Shown: positions 24,730 to 35,690 of the stretch, piece by piece
Layout: the number at the start of each line of letters is the position of its first letter
Position numbering within the stretch: position 1 is the stretch's first letter
Assembly: GCF_963678635.1 (NCBI RefSeq)
Contig: NC_087065.1
Span: 43,959,430 to 44,023,429 of the forward strand
DNA length: 64,000 nucleotides
Direction of reading: 5' to 3'
DNA from: Symsagittifera roscoffensis
Lineage: Eukaryota; Xenacoelomorpha; Acoela; Convolutidae
The notes under the pieces: generated by a model
Told to the model about the DNA's origin: nothing
The model's input: the letters and a program-made list of their open reading frames with translations, nothing else
The model's database searches: none
Made by a program: the position numbers and the translations under genes

Positions 24730-26262
24730 TTGTTTTAAATTAAACAGATAACCAGTAAAATAAAACTCTGAGTAAAGTTTCACAAATTTGATTTTATCTG
24801 TTTGACCACATATTAAAAAGGGGCTCAAATTGATCAAAATAATGAAGCAAAAATCTAGTTTTTCCGTTTTTCTTTCTGTGTGTTGCAGGTGATTTGAAGC
24901 TGCGCTTCGCCCGTGTTTATTTTTTTCCGGATTTTTGCTGTTTTTTTTCAGAAAGGGGAGCAACCAGTTTCCGCGACGGATTTTTATTCCACTGTTAATA
25001 ATGTATGATAATACAATTTCTTGTCGAATAAATTTTTTATTCAATCTTTTCATTTTTTTGCCTAAAAGTAAAGAGCAACTTGTATTACTTCAAAGCTGGG
25101 GTTTTAAACTGTTTTTCAGTTCGATGGGCGTTTAGCCCTGACGTATTGATTGACGGCGTTAGGAATTCATTGACACTTTAAAGGATAAAGCTGTCTAAAT
25201 GGAGCCATAGAAGAAGAGGTAAATGAAGGCGAAAATGCTCAATTTTGGTTCAGCAAAGGAAGTTGATTCATTTTATCTGACCGTTGTTTGTTCTTTTTGC
25301 CCTTAGTTGAATAAACTGTTATAAATTGACCCGAACGTAACAGCCCATCGCTTGGAACAGGCGAATTTTTTTCGCGAAGAATGCCCAAAATTTTAATTGC
25401 CAAAAAGTAAGAGCCGTTCATATGACTTGCAGTCCTGTGTAAAGAATGGTATAGGAATTTTTTCTAAAATACCGAAATGAATAGAAGCGCACTCAAAGGA
25501 ACCCTATAATTTGCGGAGACTTCATTGCAAAAGACGTCGCTATACCCAAGGTGTCATTTGCGCAGGCTTTTAGTGATAGTGAAATGGCTCTAAAGTCTCT
25601 CAAAAAGACACCGGGAGAGGGGAGTTGAAATGTAAGGAGCGAATGGGGAATTCACTTGTCATTTACAGCAGCGTGGCTTGAATTTTTAAGTCCCGCTAAT
25701 CCCAAAAGATCCGTTTCGCCATTTTTCAATTTTCAACTTAGTTCCGCACTTCACAAAAGATTAACAGACCAGAAGAACTTCATGATGAAAAAAGTTTAAA
25801 TTGAAAGGGCAATAAGCTTCAGTATATTATATCTTCATGACGAAAGTTTATAATTTTGTAAAGAATTGCTCTATACCCTAAATCCGCCCGCGTGTCAAAT
25901 CCGCTGCAATACTTCATAATTTTTTGACCTGAAGGTAGCAATGACTTTGTAAAGTGTTCATGACCTGCGTAAAACAAATTAGTTAAATCAAAGTAGATGC
26001 GGAACCATTGATAGCACAATTTAAATTGCTTTTCTAAATCCAAATTTGTCAAGTTCAAGCTTTCAGGTGTATCGACTACTAGACTCGCCTATTTGGCGTT
26101 GACGCCCCCCATAAAAGTGTCTATATGAGTGATTTAAGTTTTCTCTTTCATTACCTTAATGCGTCTGTCATGCTCGGAAGGATATGAAATGTTCCCTTCG
26201 CCCTTCCCCCTTTCTAGACCCAGACTACCCTTGCCAGTAACACGCCCCAACCCAAGAACCAC

Positions 26263-26263
<1 letters not shown>
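24730..26263. other. Mixed spacer with unassigned open frames
   Basis: No gene is assigned. On the minus strand 25819-26058 is an open frame of 79 codons whose central part (FDLTNLFYAGHEHF, then CSGFDTRADLGYR) looks more protein-like than its neighbours and has an AG acceptor-like site near 26036. At 25520-25800 both strands carry open stretches broken by stops. They may be exons or remnants of a gene, but no family is recognised. Confidence 0.3.

Positions 26264-26293
<30 letters not shown>
26264..26293. repeat. CT microsatellite
   Basis: An uninterrupted dinucleotide run TCTCTC lies within a locally C-rich stretch (26150-26345). That stretch ends at CTCGTAACATTGGTGTGAC, which weakly resembles the boundary of an LTR and its primer-binding site. 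I could not find a partner LTR. Confidence 0.85.
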
Positions 26294-26700
26294 CTTCCTT
26301 TCCTGCTATTCAGTTCTGCTCCCGTTACTGCTCCGTTTTGATATTCACAACTCGTAACATTGGTGTGACTGTAAAAGCGCCTGTTTAGACAGTAGTTACC
26401 ACGAGCTCATAAATTTCCGCTTCTGTTTGAATTTATTTTTTAAAGTAACTTCGCACCTTTACGCCCTTCAACTAAAAAGATAAAGTCGTGACGTATTTTC
26501 TTTTCTTTACCTTGCCAAATTGAAAGTTATCTTTGAAAGTTTTAAGGTTGTTTTTTAATCATGGACTAGCTTTATCTATCGTTTCAGATTTTGTGCTGAT
26601 TACGTTAGATGCTCACGCAATAATGAATATTGTTACTTTGTTTTGCATGGAAACTTAGCGATATCCTGCTTTAATTGAAACTTGACTTTCGTGTCTTCAG

Positions 26701-27078
26701 TTTGAAATTACTTATGGAATATCTACACATTTACTTCGAATGAAAAATGGAGCTATTTGGGGCTTTAATGCACCTCAGGTGAGTTCAAACTTAATACTCA
26801 AACAATGAAACAGACAGCTTCAAAAATGCACCTGGGAAAGATCACGTAGGTAGTGTTTTGTCTCCATTTGTCGAAAGGATAATATTATGCTTGTGGTAAG
26901 TAGTTCTTATCATCTCGAAGAATTGGCTACAAAATGTCTATCCGGAAGTCAATTTGGTAAGCCTGAATGAGTAATTATTCGAGTTGCAATGTTTTTTAAA
27001 TTTCTTTTGAAAGGGCCGAGATCATGAAATTAGAAGAACTCGCTACCTCTTTGTCTTTGAAGTTGCTCATCCGCTCAG
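26701..27078 (+). CDS. Possible three-exon gene fragment (uncertain)
   Basis: Three short open exons have good splice signals and a shared phase 0: 26701-26778 (acceptor TCTTCAG, donor CAG|GTGAGT), 26921-26956 (acceptor CTCGAAG, donor TTG|GTAAGC) and 27014-27078 (acceptor TTTTGAAAG, donor CAG|GTACCT). They would encode about 60 residues; the last exon gives GRDHEIRRTRYLFVFEV. The second intron would be only 57 bp. No upstream start exon or downstream exon was found and no family is recognised. In AT-rich DNA such chains can arise by chance. Confidence 0.3.
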
Positions 27079-27362
27079 GTACCTTAAATTGTGTTTTTTT
27101 TCCACATTCATTAAAGTTATGCGTTATTACGCTTCAGATTAGCGGAATAGAGTTTTTTTCCAGTTAACTTGTCTAACAAAATCATTTGATAATTTAGTTG
27201 ATATTTCATACAAGTTCAAGGACCGGTGATCCCGGGAGGTAATGCCCATTTTTGGATGACAAAGGTCGTGTACGGGCCCGCGCAGGACCTGTAGTTTTTT
27301 CAAACTATAAAAGTAAAATAAGCTTTACACAAAAATTCAGACTATTATATGTCTAATTGTGG

Positions 27363-27442
27363 TTTTCAGCTTAGTTTCCAGAGCAACATATTTTCTGGTG
27401 AATTTTCAGCTTAGTTTCCAGAGCAACATATTTTCTGGTGAA
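27363..27442. repeat. Two perfect 40-bp tandem copies
   Basis: The 40-bp unit beginning TTTTCAGCTTAGTTTCCAGA occurs at 27363-27402 and again at 27403-27442 without differences, so it is a very recent tandem duplication. A less exact duplication of about 38 bp, containing TATCCAGATTTTG, lies at about 27922-27980. Confidence 0.9.
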
Positions 27443-28372
27443 TTTTCCGCTATTTTTAAATCGGAAGCCAGAAAGTTTGAAATGTTTTAATCTTAAGAGA
27501 TTCTAGCGGATTGAAAAAGTGTCTTTAGATCCAGTTATCTGAAATTGGGTCAGTATTTTCAATAAATGTCACTCGAAAGAATCAGTCGTTTTTTTAAGTT
27601 TTGTTGAGTTGACCTTTTTCCAATTCAATATCATCTGTCTGTTAATTACACTGGCGATTATCAAGCTTTATTACATCGGAGCAATGCTTTTTCTTGTTAA
27701 CAACTTGTCTTGCAGAATCACTGAATCATTTTGTCGACTTTTTTTTCTGCAACAGACATATTTTGAGCACGTTTGCATGGTGAATAAACGTTGCATTATC
27801 TTTCGGTTACACTTCTCTGTTAAACTAATGAAGCTCCGATGCTTATTAATTAAGGAGATAGTAGTTTTGATTTTTTCAAATTTGAAAAACTTAAATCATG
27901 TTTCAATTTTTTCAGACTTGGTTTTTCTATCCAGATTTTGTGCACTTTTTTTCAAATTTGGTTTTCCTATCCAGATTTTGAGCAAAAATTTAGGTAAGTT
28001 TAGCAAGTGACACGGTGTTGCCAAAGTGTGATGGGTATAGATGATTGAAAAATTATAGATGGTATGCAAAATTAAGAACCTAAAATTTAGTTCGTTTTTA
28101 ACAAAATTATTAAGTTTTTTTCAAAATTCTTTGGATACATATATGAATCAAAGTACGGAAATGGTTTTATATGAGTGTAACTCTCCAAGCTTTGAAGCTT
28201 AATACTTGAGCAAATATGACTTCTTGTTAATTAATTCAATTTCTCGAAAAAGCGGACAGTAATCGTGACAATGTTTTGGTTTAGTTTTTGATTATGAGCT
28301 GATTCAATTTAGAAGGTAATTTTTTTTCAACTCAACTGTAGTTTTTAATGGGAGCTAGATTACAGTGATGAT

Positions 28373-29094
28373 TTAAATTAACCAGACAGAACGCGTTAAA
28401 CTTAAAATTTAAAACTCGTTTTTCTCAAAGTGGGTTGAGTTTAGGTAAAAACTTATGAAGACAAAGCTTATTTAAAATTTTTTCGCTGAATTAATATGGT
28501 GTTAATTGTTTTGCGAAATTCGGGCCCGAAATTTTACCCCAAAAATGGGTCATTTTGGCTTTTCTTACTTAATCAAAAATTACGCCGAAAATACCCAGTC
28601 GATCACAGAAATAGTTATATCAAAGTGAGCCCCTTACATAGCCCAACAAACTTCAACCAGGGTATAATCTCCAAAATACTGTATAGGTTTATTTATTTTT
28701 GTTTGGTAGACAAAAAGGTCATTTTCACTATATAAAATACCAACTTTTTATTTAAAAACAATTTTTAAACAATTTGCAATTTTTTTGAAGAAAATACCCT
28801 TCATAAAGTTTGTTGGGCTACGTAAGGGGCTCACTTTGATTTAATTATGTCTGTGATCGACTTGGTATTTTCGGCGTAATTTTAAACTAACTAAGAAAAG
28901 CCAAAATGACCCATTTTTGGGGTAAAGTTTCGGGCCCGAATTTCGCAAAACAAATTACACCATATTAATTCTGCTTAAATTTCAAGCAAGTTTTGTCTTA
29001 ATATGTTTTCACTCAAAGTCAACCCAATTTGAGAAAAACGGGTTTTAAATTTCAAGTTTGACGCGTTTTGTCCGGTTAATTTAAATAAGCACTA
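28373..29094. mobile_element. Mariner-like foldback element with ~290-bp inverted repeats
   Basis: Left and right arms (about 28373-28670 and 28795-29094) are inverted copies with scattered mismatches. They share CAGTGATG-type ends, TTTAAATTAACC(G/A)GACA, GCGAAATTCGGGCCCGAAA, TTTACCCCAAAAATGGGTCA and GTGAGCCCCTTAC. TA dinucleotides flank it (28371-28372 and 29095-29096). The termini match the MITE at 15882-16098, so both belong to one mariner-like family. The open frame at 28496-28735 lies in the arm and is not a gene. Confidence 0.85.
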
Positions 29095-30494
29095 TAACTT
29101 AATATCTAGCGTTTAGATTAAGCTGATTTTTGATTTTGAAAGAAAAAGCATGGCATGCGTTGACTAAAATGCTAGTTTGGTTCTCGATGTAATTTTTTCC
29201 TGCATTTTTTGTTAGGGTTTTCTTTCTCCTTTGGTTGTCGCTGATTGTTATGTTTTTCGAAAAATTTTTTCATATTTTTTAGCCTAATTTTTGTGTCAAA
29301 TGTTGAATATACGAAATCTAACTTTGAGCCTATGTAAATGAAAAGAGCCATAATGTTGCATATCATTATTTTGCGTATTGTGTGTTTTTCAACGTTAGCT
29401 ATGAACTCCTGTTTTTTCTCTCTTTTAAATTGTCTGATTTAATTGTTTTACCCCTAAAATCATTGGCATAAATTTTTCGTATCGACAGTGCTGCAAATCT
29501 CAGCTTCTCCTCTGTACTGAATTACAAATTTTCGTTTACTACTATATTGGAAGTTCATTTTCACTGGAACCGAGTTCATCTATGAAGCCTTGGTGATTTT
29601 TGACTCGTGTAATTGGTACTCGCTAAATTCTTTTTGCGGTTAACGTTATTATGATTGGGATTAGCAAGCGTTATCAAGTTGCAATATATACTTTTTCGTA
29701 CAACTTGTCCATTACAATCATTGAGTTACTTCTTTCAATTTTTTGGCTGCTTAGACAGCTGTAATTGGACACATTATTTACTGCTATAATTTTGGTTGGC
29801 ATGCATTTGTGCCATTCGATTTTTGGCTGCTGGAATTTTTTTGGTTGATTTTGGGCGTATTGGAAGTCGGCCTAAATTAAGTCGACCATCTACCTAATTT
29901 TTGTTTTTCGGTTAATTTCGACTTGGAATTGTTTGAGATTAGTTAAATTGTAACAAGAAAAATTTAAAATATCAAATTGAAGTCACTGACCTGTTAATTT
30001 TTTATATAAAAGTAAAAAAATTTTCTGGAATTTGTTTTTGATTTGATTTTTTTTGTATTTTTGAGATTGTTTCACAATGGCAACTTCAGTAACTTCATAA
30101 GTTTTTGTTAAATTTGTTTCATCAGTTTTTTATATGTTTTCAAGAAACAACTTCGTTTTTTTTGTGTTCTTGCAATCACTGACTATTTTACAACTGTCTG
30201 TTGGCTATGTTTTTTAAGTTAAGCTAAGTTGATATATTTGTAATTGATTTTTTTCAATGCTGTTTTGCGAAATTTGAAAAATTCCTTATTTTTGTATCGA
30301 AGTTTTCGTATTTGGAAGTAAAGACTGGCTGTTTTTGGCTTCATTTTATATAAAATCAAAAAACAAAATTATTTGAGTGGCAGCTGCGTTGTTTTCAGAC
30401 TGAAACTGTTTTAAAGTTATTTGTTTTGATTGAGTTTTTACTGATTTTTAATTAAAACATTGGTGATGCGCTTCAATCTATCTTTCTATCTATA
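29095..30494. other. AT-rich spacer
   Basis: No gene is supported. A diverged family B head (GGGATTAGCAAGCGTTAT) lies at about 29656. A weak CD-family 3' signature (CTCAGCTTCTCCTCTGT) lies at about 29496. The rest is poly-T-rich with no recognised structure. Confidence 0.4.
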
Positions 30495-31986
30495 TCTATA
30501 TTATATTTAAATGCGTGTGACACGTATCTTGCCATGTTTAAGCGTTTTTTGCTACAGTTAAGGGCATAACGTATCTATGCGTGGTTAAGCTATATCGTAT
30601 ACTGCAATGCTTGAGATTTTTTTCGAGTTTTCAATTTGAATCTAGTGTTTGTTTCACCGAGTTGAAATTTAGCAACACAATAGTGGGATACTGTCAGAGA
30701 TTCCCCAGGGATTGCGAGTTTGGTTTTCAATAAAGAATGCCAAATCCTTTTACTTTACGAGATAAGACAATTTTTCTGGTTTTTCAAAATTTTTCAGAAA
30801 GCTTAGCTTATTCAAAAATATACAAAAACTTGAAATTCCCAACCCTGTAGTTGGGTGCTGTCAGAGTACTTTCAAGGTTTGCAAATCTTGCCTCCAAATA
30901 TGACTGCTCAAATCCTTGTAAATTTCGAGATGTAACGTGTGTTATGATTTCCTAATTTTTTTAAAAAAAACTTAGATTTTAAAAAATTCAAAAGGTTTGA
31001 AATTCCTAATCTGGAAGTTGGGTACTGTTAGGCGACTCTCAGGAGTTTCAAGATCCAAATCTTGCGCCCAAATGCGACTGCTCAAATGCTCTCAGTTTTC
31101 GAGATATGACGTTTTTGTGATTTTTCAAAAAACTTTCAGAAATATCAAATTAAAAAATGTTTGTCAAATTTTGAAATTCCCAACACTCTGTTTGGGTGGC
31201 TGTCAGAATATTAAGGGGGTTGCGAATCTCACTTCAAATTTTGACTGTTCATATCTTACGATATTTTATGAGATATGACGTGTGTTGTGGTTTTATCAAA
31301 AAATTTCAGAAAACTTAAGTTTAATTTTCTTTTCAAATTTCAATTGAATTTTGAAGTCTTCTTCCTTGTAATGGGGGAGGGGACTGTCAGAGTGTTTTCA
31401 GGGTTTGTTAATCTTGCCTCCAATAATGACTGCTCAAATCTTTGTCGTTTTCGAGATATGACAATTTAATCTTTTTCTTCAAATTTTGAAATTCTTCACC
31501 CTTTAGTGGGAGCTGCCAGAGTACCCGAGGGGTTGCGAATCTCGCCGCCGCATAAGACTTCTCAGGACTTTTTAATTTTCCAGATGTGATGTTTTCATGG
31601 TTTTTCAATTTTTTTTTTCGAATTATAAATTTCAACATTTTCTCGAAATTCTTAACCCTGTAGTTGGGTACTGTGAAAATACTCTCAGGAGTTGCAAAAT
31701 TATCGTCCAAATGCGACTGCTCAAAAAAATTTTATTTTTCAAGATGTAACGTTTTTTTGCATTGCAAAGTTTTTCAAAAAACTTAGATACAAAATTTTTA
31801 AAAAATTTTAATGTTTTTTTTTCAAAATTTCAATTTAAAAACTCAAAGAAAAAATTTTGAAATTACGAATCCTGTTATTGGGTAGTGTCAGACTACACAC
31901 AAAGGTTCTAGATCTTTTTTTTAATATATATGCGGTTTTTTTGAGTTCTCAAAACTTTGAAGCACCGGAGGTGCATTACACGCTAG
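30495..31986 (+). mobile_element. Non-autonomous Helitron-like element, apparently complete
   Basis: The 5' end TCTATATTATATTTAAATGC follows A. The 3' hairpin GCACC-GGA-GGTGC is at 31962-31974 and CTAG at 31983-31986 is followed by T. About eight degenerate units of ~160 bp fill the interior. At 1,492 bp with both ends intact it is the best reference copy in the window. Open frames of 60-100 codons inside come from the repeat and are not genes. Confidence 0.85.
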
Positions 31987-33374
31987 TTTTATGGATTTTT
32001 TTTTTACTTTTCTGCATCGCAAACGGTGCATCGCTAAGTTTTTAAAAAATTTTCTGTGGAAATCCAATATATCAGCAATAATTGTGTTACGACTGATACG
32101 AAGTCTTACTTGGTCTCCAATTTTTAGTGGTTCACTAAAGAAATTGCATTAAATATGCAGGGCTCAAATAATAATTACTATAAATGCAGAAGCACTTTTG
32201 AAATATGTAGTTCAAAATCCATTCCAGTTCGGAACATTCACTGTATCAAAGTCCGTTCCAGTCCGGAGCATAAACGATAAAAAAGCACATCAATCATGGG
32301 TACACTCGGCTGAGTTTAGTTTAAAGTGCAAGTTGAGTGCAACCGTTTCCGCTGCCTTTGCTTCACTTTTGGGTTAGGTTTAATTAGTTTTTGTGTTTAT
32401 CTTATCTAGAATGGTCGCCTTTGAACAAGATTGAAGCGAGATGCCATTTAGTATAATTGAAATTTTATCTTCAGTTCTCAGATCTGCCATTCATAGCCCA
32501 ATGTCGACTGACGGCCCTTCTGAAAGATGACATTAATTGACCGTTTGAAAGGTAAATGCGAACTAGAAGTACCGAAAGCAAAAAGAAAAGAACGGGTGGC
32601 ATTGGAACTAAGAGCGAAGTGGAAGTCCACTCATTATTCAACTCCGTCCCTTTTTTGTAAAAGCGATGAGATAACTGTGGTCCAACAATGAGGATATTAA
32701 CAGTTAGAATTAATACAAGCTGCCCCGCGGCCAAATCCCGTCTTAAGGACCCCTCGCGCCCCTTTGTTAACTGGCAGTGCGGGGAACAAGGGATCCCTAA
32801 TCTACATACGACAGTAGTACTATCTACCCTTATAATCAGCTGCCTAGACAAGCATCCCGTAACTATGTGTACTAAAATAACTCTTCTTTCCACTTCGGTG
32901 GTTTACTTACTTTCAACTATCTTGTAGACCATGATAAGTGATGTGAAGCTATTAGTTCTGTTTAACCAGAGGGTCGCTTTTGCTTCGAAATATAAAGTAA
33001 TTTATCGCTCTTATACCGTTAATCCAAATAAATACTTCAGGGCTTTCTGCCTTCATTAATTGTTCAATATCGATTTTTGTTGTTGTTCGAGTTAAATCTT
33101 TTCTGAAATACATTATTTAGGAACTATATGCGTCAGTTTATTTAGGAACTATAAGCTTCCAATATGCGTCAATTTTACTTTTGCGATGTCTTTTTCTGAA
33201 TTATCCAAACTTCTTATTTCCCAAAAAGCTACCGGAGTATCGAAATTTTAGAAAGTCCAAACGCGGCGGTCCATAATTCCAATTAGTTCGATTTGAAATT
33301 GAAAAACGTAAAACGAGCTTGTTTTGATTTAATACCTTAAATGTGGATTTTAATGAAGAGTAGCTTTGGTGAAA
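31987..33374. other. Less AT-rich spacer with a possible minus-strand exon
   Basis: At 32400-32950 base composition is more balanced. On the minus strand an acceptor-like CATCTTTCAG is followed by a 13-codon open end encoding KGRQSTLGYEWQI and a stop at about 32485, and upstream a frame of up to 140 codons is open (32471-32893). No domain is recognised and the gene call is too weak to make. Confidence 0.3.
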
Positions 33375-34136
33375 TTAATGACATCGTGTTTCAAAGGTAT
33401 TTTTCACGCGGAAGTGTCTCTTCTTGTGCCAAATGGGATGGATGGTCGTCTTTAGCACGTTTCCGTTCTGATATATTATCATGTTAACACTCCTTTTACG
33501 TTCCCACTTATCTACAACTGATGAGAACGGCAAAAACTGACATACAACCACTCCTCGTTTGATTATATCGTCTTCACTGTCCTCTTTGGTATGATTGTTG
33601 GGTCCCTGAAAAAAAGCAAGTATGCAATTTTTGAGAAAATTTCAAAAACAAGCGAACAAATTCTAAACGTGTTTCCGAACATTTTAAGCACAAAAATTCC
33701 TTCAGGGGCCATCTAAATTTTAGGTACCCAACCATCATACTTGTACCTCACTGTTTAACATTGTTCTTGTTATTTTGTCAATAAGAAAAGTTCTTCTTCG
33801 AATGTAGTGGAACTGATCAGTCCTCGCAATGGAACTCGATTCATCCGTTAATATTGATGATTTCAAAGCTGGCATCATTTTTGAGTGCAGTAGAGAGGTT
33901 AGCCATGCCGGTGACAAAACAACAAAACCTGACCGCAATTCAGTTTGCGCGTTTAGTCATGAGACAAGCTGGCTGCCAAGTATTCATTCAGACTGTTACC
34001 TTGTGGAGCTGCCCATCATCAATGGTGGTGTTTCATCTTCGTCTCTCGACGGTAAGACGAAACTGGACCCATAGATAAATAATTTCCTCAAGTAGAAGCT
34101 AGTGAATATTGGATGGGAGGTCCGTAGTTTTTTCCG
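33375..34136 (-). CDS. Unidentified three-exon minus-strand gene with one frame break
   Basis: The last exon is 33375-33605: acceptor TTTTTTTCAG, 76 open codons starting GPNNHTKEDSEDD, then TAA. A 141-bp intron separates it from 33747-33928 (donor GAG|GTACAA, acceptor GCGGTCAG). A 71-bp intron follows, then an open exon from 34000 (donor AAG|GTAACA) upstream to at most 34136. The first junction gives FCCFVTGMANLSTALKND in frame. Within the middle exon, however, this frame stops (TGA at 33841-33843) while the frame that continues cleanly into the last exon is one base out; one base fewer in this exon would join all three exons. It is therefore a recent pseudogene, a sequencing or assembly error, or a wrong exon model. 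No family is recognised and the upstream start was not found. Confidence 0.45.
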
Positions 34137-35202
34137 TTATAGCGAGAAACTTGAAAGCTTTTTTTATTGCTCGTGAATTTATACAGGCTTTTTGTTGTTC
34201 TAAGTGAAATTGTGAAAAATGCCAGTTTCGATTTTTTAATTTATGTTTTTTCTTAGCTTTCATGGTTGATTCACGCAAAATTATCATGTTTAGTTTATGA
34301 AAACGATATAAAAGCTAATTGCAGTGCTGTACATGTAGCTATCTGAAGATATGTTTTATCTCATGATCAAACTTCATTATTACGCCAAGCTCGGTTGCTC
34401 TGTGGTAATGATGTGGATTCCATATACAAGTCTCTTGGAATCCGCATAATTGATCCTAAACTCAATAGCTTTTTGAAAACATGAATTTAACAGTGGAATC
34501 AGAGACAAACCGATTAAGCATGATGAGTGAAAACGAAGCTATTCTTTTTCGTTTGTCACTAGATTTCACGGACAGTAAACAAATTTTCTGTTTTTTCTAT
34601 AGGCATCCTTTGTTCTCGGATTCCAACGACAAGTGATTCTAAAACATGACAAGAATTTGTATGTGGAACTCAAAGGCGGAAAGCGCAATTGGCGTTTTCT
34701 TATGAAACCCAACTTGCTGTCGTAATGTTGCAAAATATTGAGTTTTGGTTTTACTTTCATAAATGGTTTATCATTTGAGTTCAACTCATCAGAGGTAGGT
34801 AGTGATGATGCTCAATTAAATCATTTGTTTATCTTTGCGATTAGCAAGGGTATTATAATCGGGTACTAAACTTTTTCCGTAAACAACTTTGCTAACAGAT
34901 TTTGCTCGTGTGATATTACGTGCTGTCATACTATTTGGGTAAAATTTTGGACTGGCTCATAAGAATTTGCGATTCCTTGGAGTTACTCAAACTGAATGAA
35001 TTTTCGCCCTGAAATGGGTCCCGAGCGGTTTGGAAAATCTGATCCTAATCTTCTCAGCCAATAAGATTAACTCTGGGTTTAAAAGCAAAAATCTCTGGGC
35101 TAAAAGCGAGTTTTTTTGACAGGAAACAAAGTCGTGAGCCCAATAACAATGCAACTTTGAATGAGTATGAGAGGTTGTTTACTTGAAAAAATGTCTTTTT
35201 TT
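34137..35202. other. Spacer with a family B repeat
   Basis: No gene is supported. A family B copy lies at about 34837-34890 (TTTGCGATTAGCAAGGGTAT followed by ATAATCGGGTAC). A possible extra minus-strand exon frame (34099-34287) could extend the neighbouring minus-strand candidate, but no splice path joins them. Confidence 0.35.
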
Positions 35203-35690
35203 AAGAGTCGATGAACGTAGTGAAGACTCTTTTATAGGTTTTGGTTCTTTTTTCGGTTTGGTTTTTTGCGGTTTGGTTTTTGAATTTTTTGAATTTCAGT
35301 TCATTTCATTTGTTGAAAAAGGCAAGCTCCACTATCGAACAGCAAAAGTGTAACGGTCATTAAAATGTGATTGATTGCTTGTTTCGAAAATAGATTTACC
35401 AGCGGAATAAATTTACCCACTGATCTAGTTTTTTCTTATTTTGGGCTCACTTCATCAAAAAACTGTCAATCTAAAATTGTTTAAAAAATTCAAATAGCTC
35501 TAAAGCCAGTTGTTTTTTTCTTCGAAATGTGAGAGTTGAGATTTTTTTCACTAAAATAGTCACTATTTTTTTCTGTTTGGTTGCGTTTATTGTTTCTTCA
35601 AACTGTGTGTTGGCTTTGTTTGCTAAATCAAAAACGTGTCAAGTATAGCGTGAAATTCATAGGCAGAACAAATAAATAGTTATTGCTACA
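35203..35690 (+). mobile_element. CD-family repeat, reference head
   Basis: The head forms a perfect 7-bp stem AAGAGTC (35203-35209) with GACTCTT (35225-35231) around the loop GATGAACGTAGTGAA, followed by TTATAGG. The body (CACTATCGAACAGCAAAAGT at about 35330 onward) matches other copies. A 3' hairpin was not found, so this copy is probably truncated. Confidence 0.7.

Noticed and set aside
25520-25800. Coding-like strings on both strands
   Set aside because: Each frame is interrupted by stops and no splice model or family supports either strand.
26150-26345. Possible LTR ending before ATTGGTGTGAC
   Set aside because: No second LTR, no polypurine tract and no gag/pol sequence were found, so the resemblance is too weak.
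26818-26895. Additional mini-exons between 26779 and 26920
   Set aside because: They would require introns of only 25-39 bp.
28496-28735. 79-codon frame
   Set aside because: It lies in the inverted arm of the mariner-like foldback element and its mirror arm does not keep the frame.
35203-35231. Hammerhead-like ribozyme reading of the CD head (GATGA...GAA)
   Set aside because: The core would lack the U of CUGAUGA and there is no third helix or cleavage site, so the hammerhead fold is not met.
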